A stretch of DNA of 64,000 nt from Octadecabacter antarcticus 307 (lineage in GTDB: Bacteria; Pseudomonadota; Alphaproteobacteria; Rhodobacterales; Rhodobacteraceae): contig NC_020911.1 in the NCBI RefSeq assembly GCF_000155675.2, positions 3,276,501 to 3,340,500 of the forward strand, given 5' to 3'. Positions 63,764-64,000 of this stretch are shown here, in pieces. Within the stretch, counting starts at the first letter, position 1, and each line of letters begins with the position of its first letter. The notes beneath the pieces were generated by a model. The model saw only the letters and a list, made by a program, of their open reading frames with translations. It did no database searches and was not told the origin of the DNA. The translations under genes and the position numbers were made by a program.

Positions 63764-63801
63764 CACTGGCCCGGCAGTGCATGTTTACATGCATGAGAGG
63801 G
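63764..63801 (-). repeat. Double-palindrome element, copy 3 (38 bp)
   Basis: On the minus strand it begins CCCTCTCATG. Stem 1 is TGCATGT/ACATGCA, and the second part reads CACTGCCGGGCCAGTG. It interrupts an IS3 OrfB and faces copy 2 across the IS110 fragment. Confidence 0.75.
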
Positions 63802-64000
63802 GGATACCTTGAAGTCACGTTGGCGGAGGACCTTCTGATAATCGTGAGAACAGTATTGGCTGCCACGATCCGTGTGATGGATGCAGCCTTGAGGCGGAGA
63901 CCGGAACGCTATTGCCATCTCCAGCGCCAGCGCTCTGATCGCCAAGTCCCGCTTCATCCGGTTGCTGTACCACTGATATACCGTTCTGGCGCATCCATTG
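63802..64000 (-). pseudogene. IS3-type OrfB fragment, runs off the window
   Basis: The minus strand reads NRMKRDLAIRALALEMAIAF and IHHTDRGSQYCSHDYQKVLR, part of the rve core, and breaks at palindrome copy 3. The first part extends past the window end. Confidence 0.8.

Overview
The window looks like chromosome of a marine alphaproteobacterium of the Roseobacter group (Rhodobacteraceae). This is inferred from gene content and order, not from a database search: an alpha-type SspB followed by fumC, a DUF4169 gene and a ribbon-helix-helix gene; two DUF1476 (ATP synthase zeta) genes; RNase E with a large insertion in its S1 domain; DUF1638, glutathione transferase and corrinoid-protein genes together; and TRAP transporters. 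Several genes carry single inactivating changes and IS elements are frequent, which suggests a genome in active decay and rearrangement, as in polar Roseobacters. No rRNA, tRNA or CRISPR array was recognised.

1-10 kb: a RimB-RimK fusion, sufT, a SatD-like/HTH gene with a DUF3307 membrane protein, sufA, a tfoX-like gene with an amber codon, a racemase-like gene, a 2OG-Fe(II) oxygenase, tpiA and a TRAP transporter (dctMQP). 10-23 kb: the kinase/regulator pair of that transporter, two P450s, chrB-chrA, sspB, fumC, ccdA and tusA. 23-33 kb: rne, a broken endonuclease/phosphatase gene, a second DctB/DctD-like pair, purQ-purS-purC, and the first zeta-subunit gene. 33-44 kb: an mprF-like gene split by an in-frame TGA, parts of a split cobalamin-dependent methionine synthase, an IS30 element, sufE, rnd, purN-purM and the second zeta gene.

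44-60.4 kb is the most unusual part. An ECF sigma factor and its membrane anti-sigma factor sit among seven copies of one promoter-like motif (GGGATGAA to CGCGTT, always 26 nt end to end). These lie in front of the sigma factor itself, a DUF2333 membrane protein operon, an EHD/dynamin-like GTPase, an OLD-like ATPase, a new 50-residue protein and an eight-gene Mrp-type Na+/H+ antiporter operon. One divergent promoter region of about 200 bp is duplicated. I read this as a compact ECF regulon for envelope and cation stress.

60.4-64 kb is an IS nest (IS3 interrupted by a second IS3 and an IS110) that cut off the end of the antiporter operon. Here, and in the IS30 at 38.8 kb, lies a short double-palindrome element of 38-39 bp. 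It occurs three times, each inside a transposase gene, and its stem bases co-vary.
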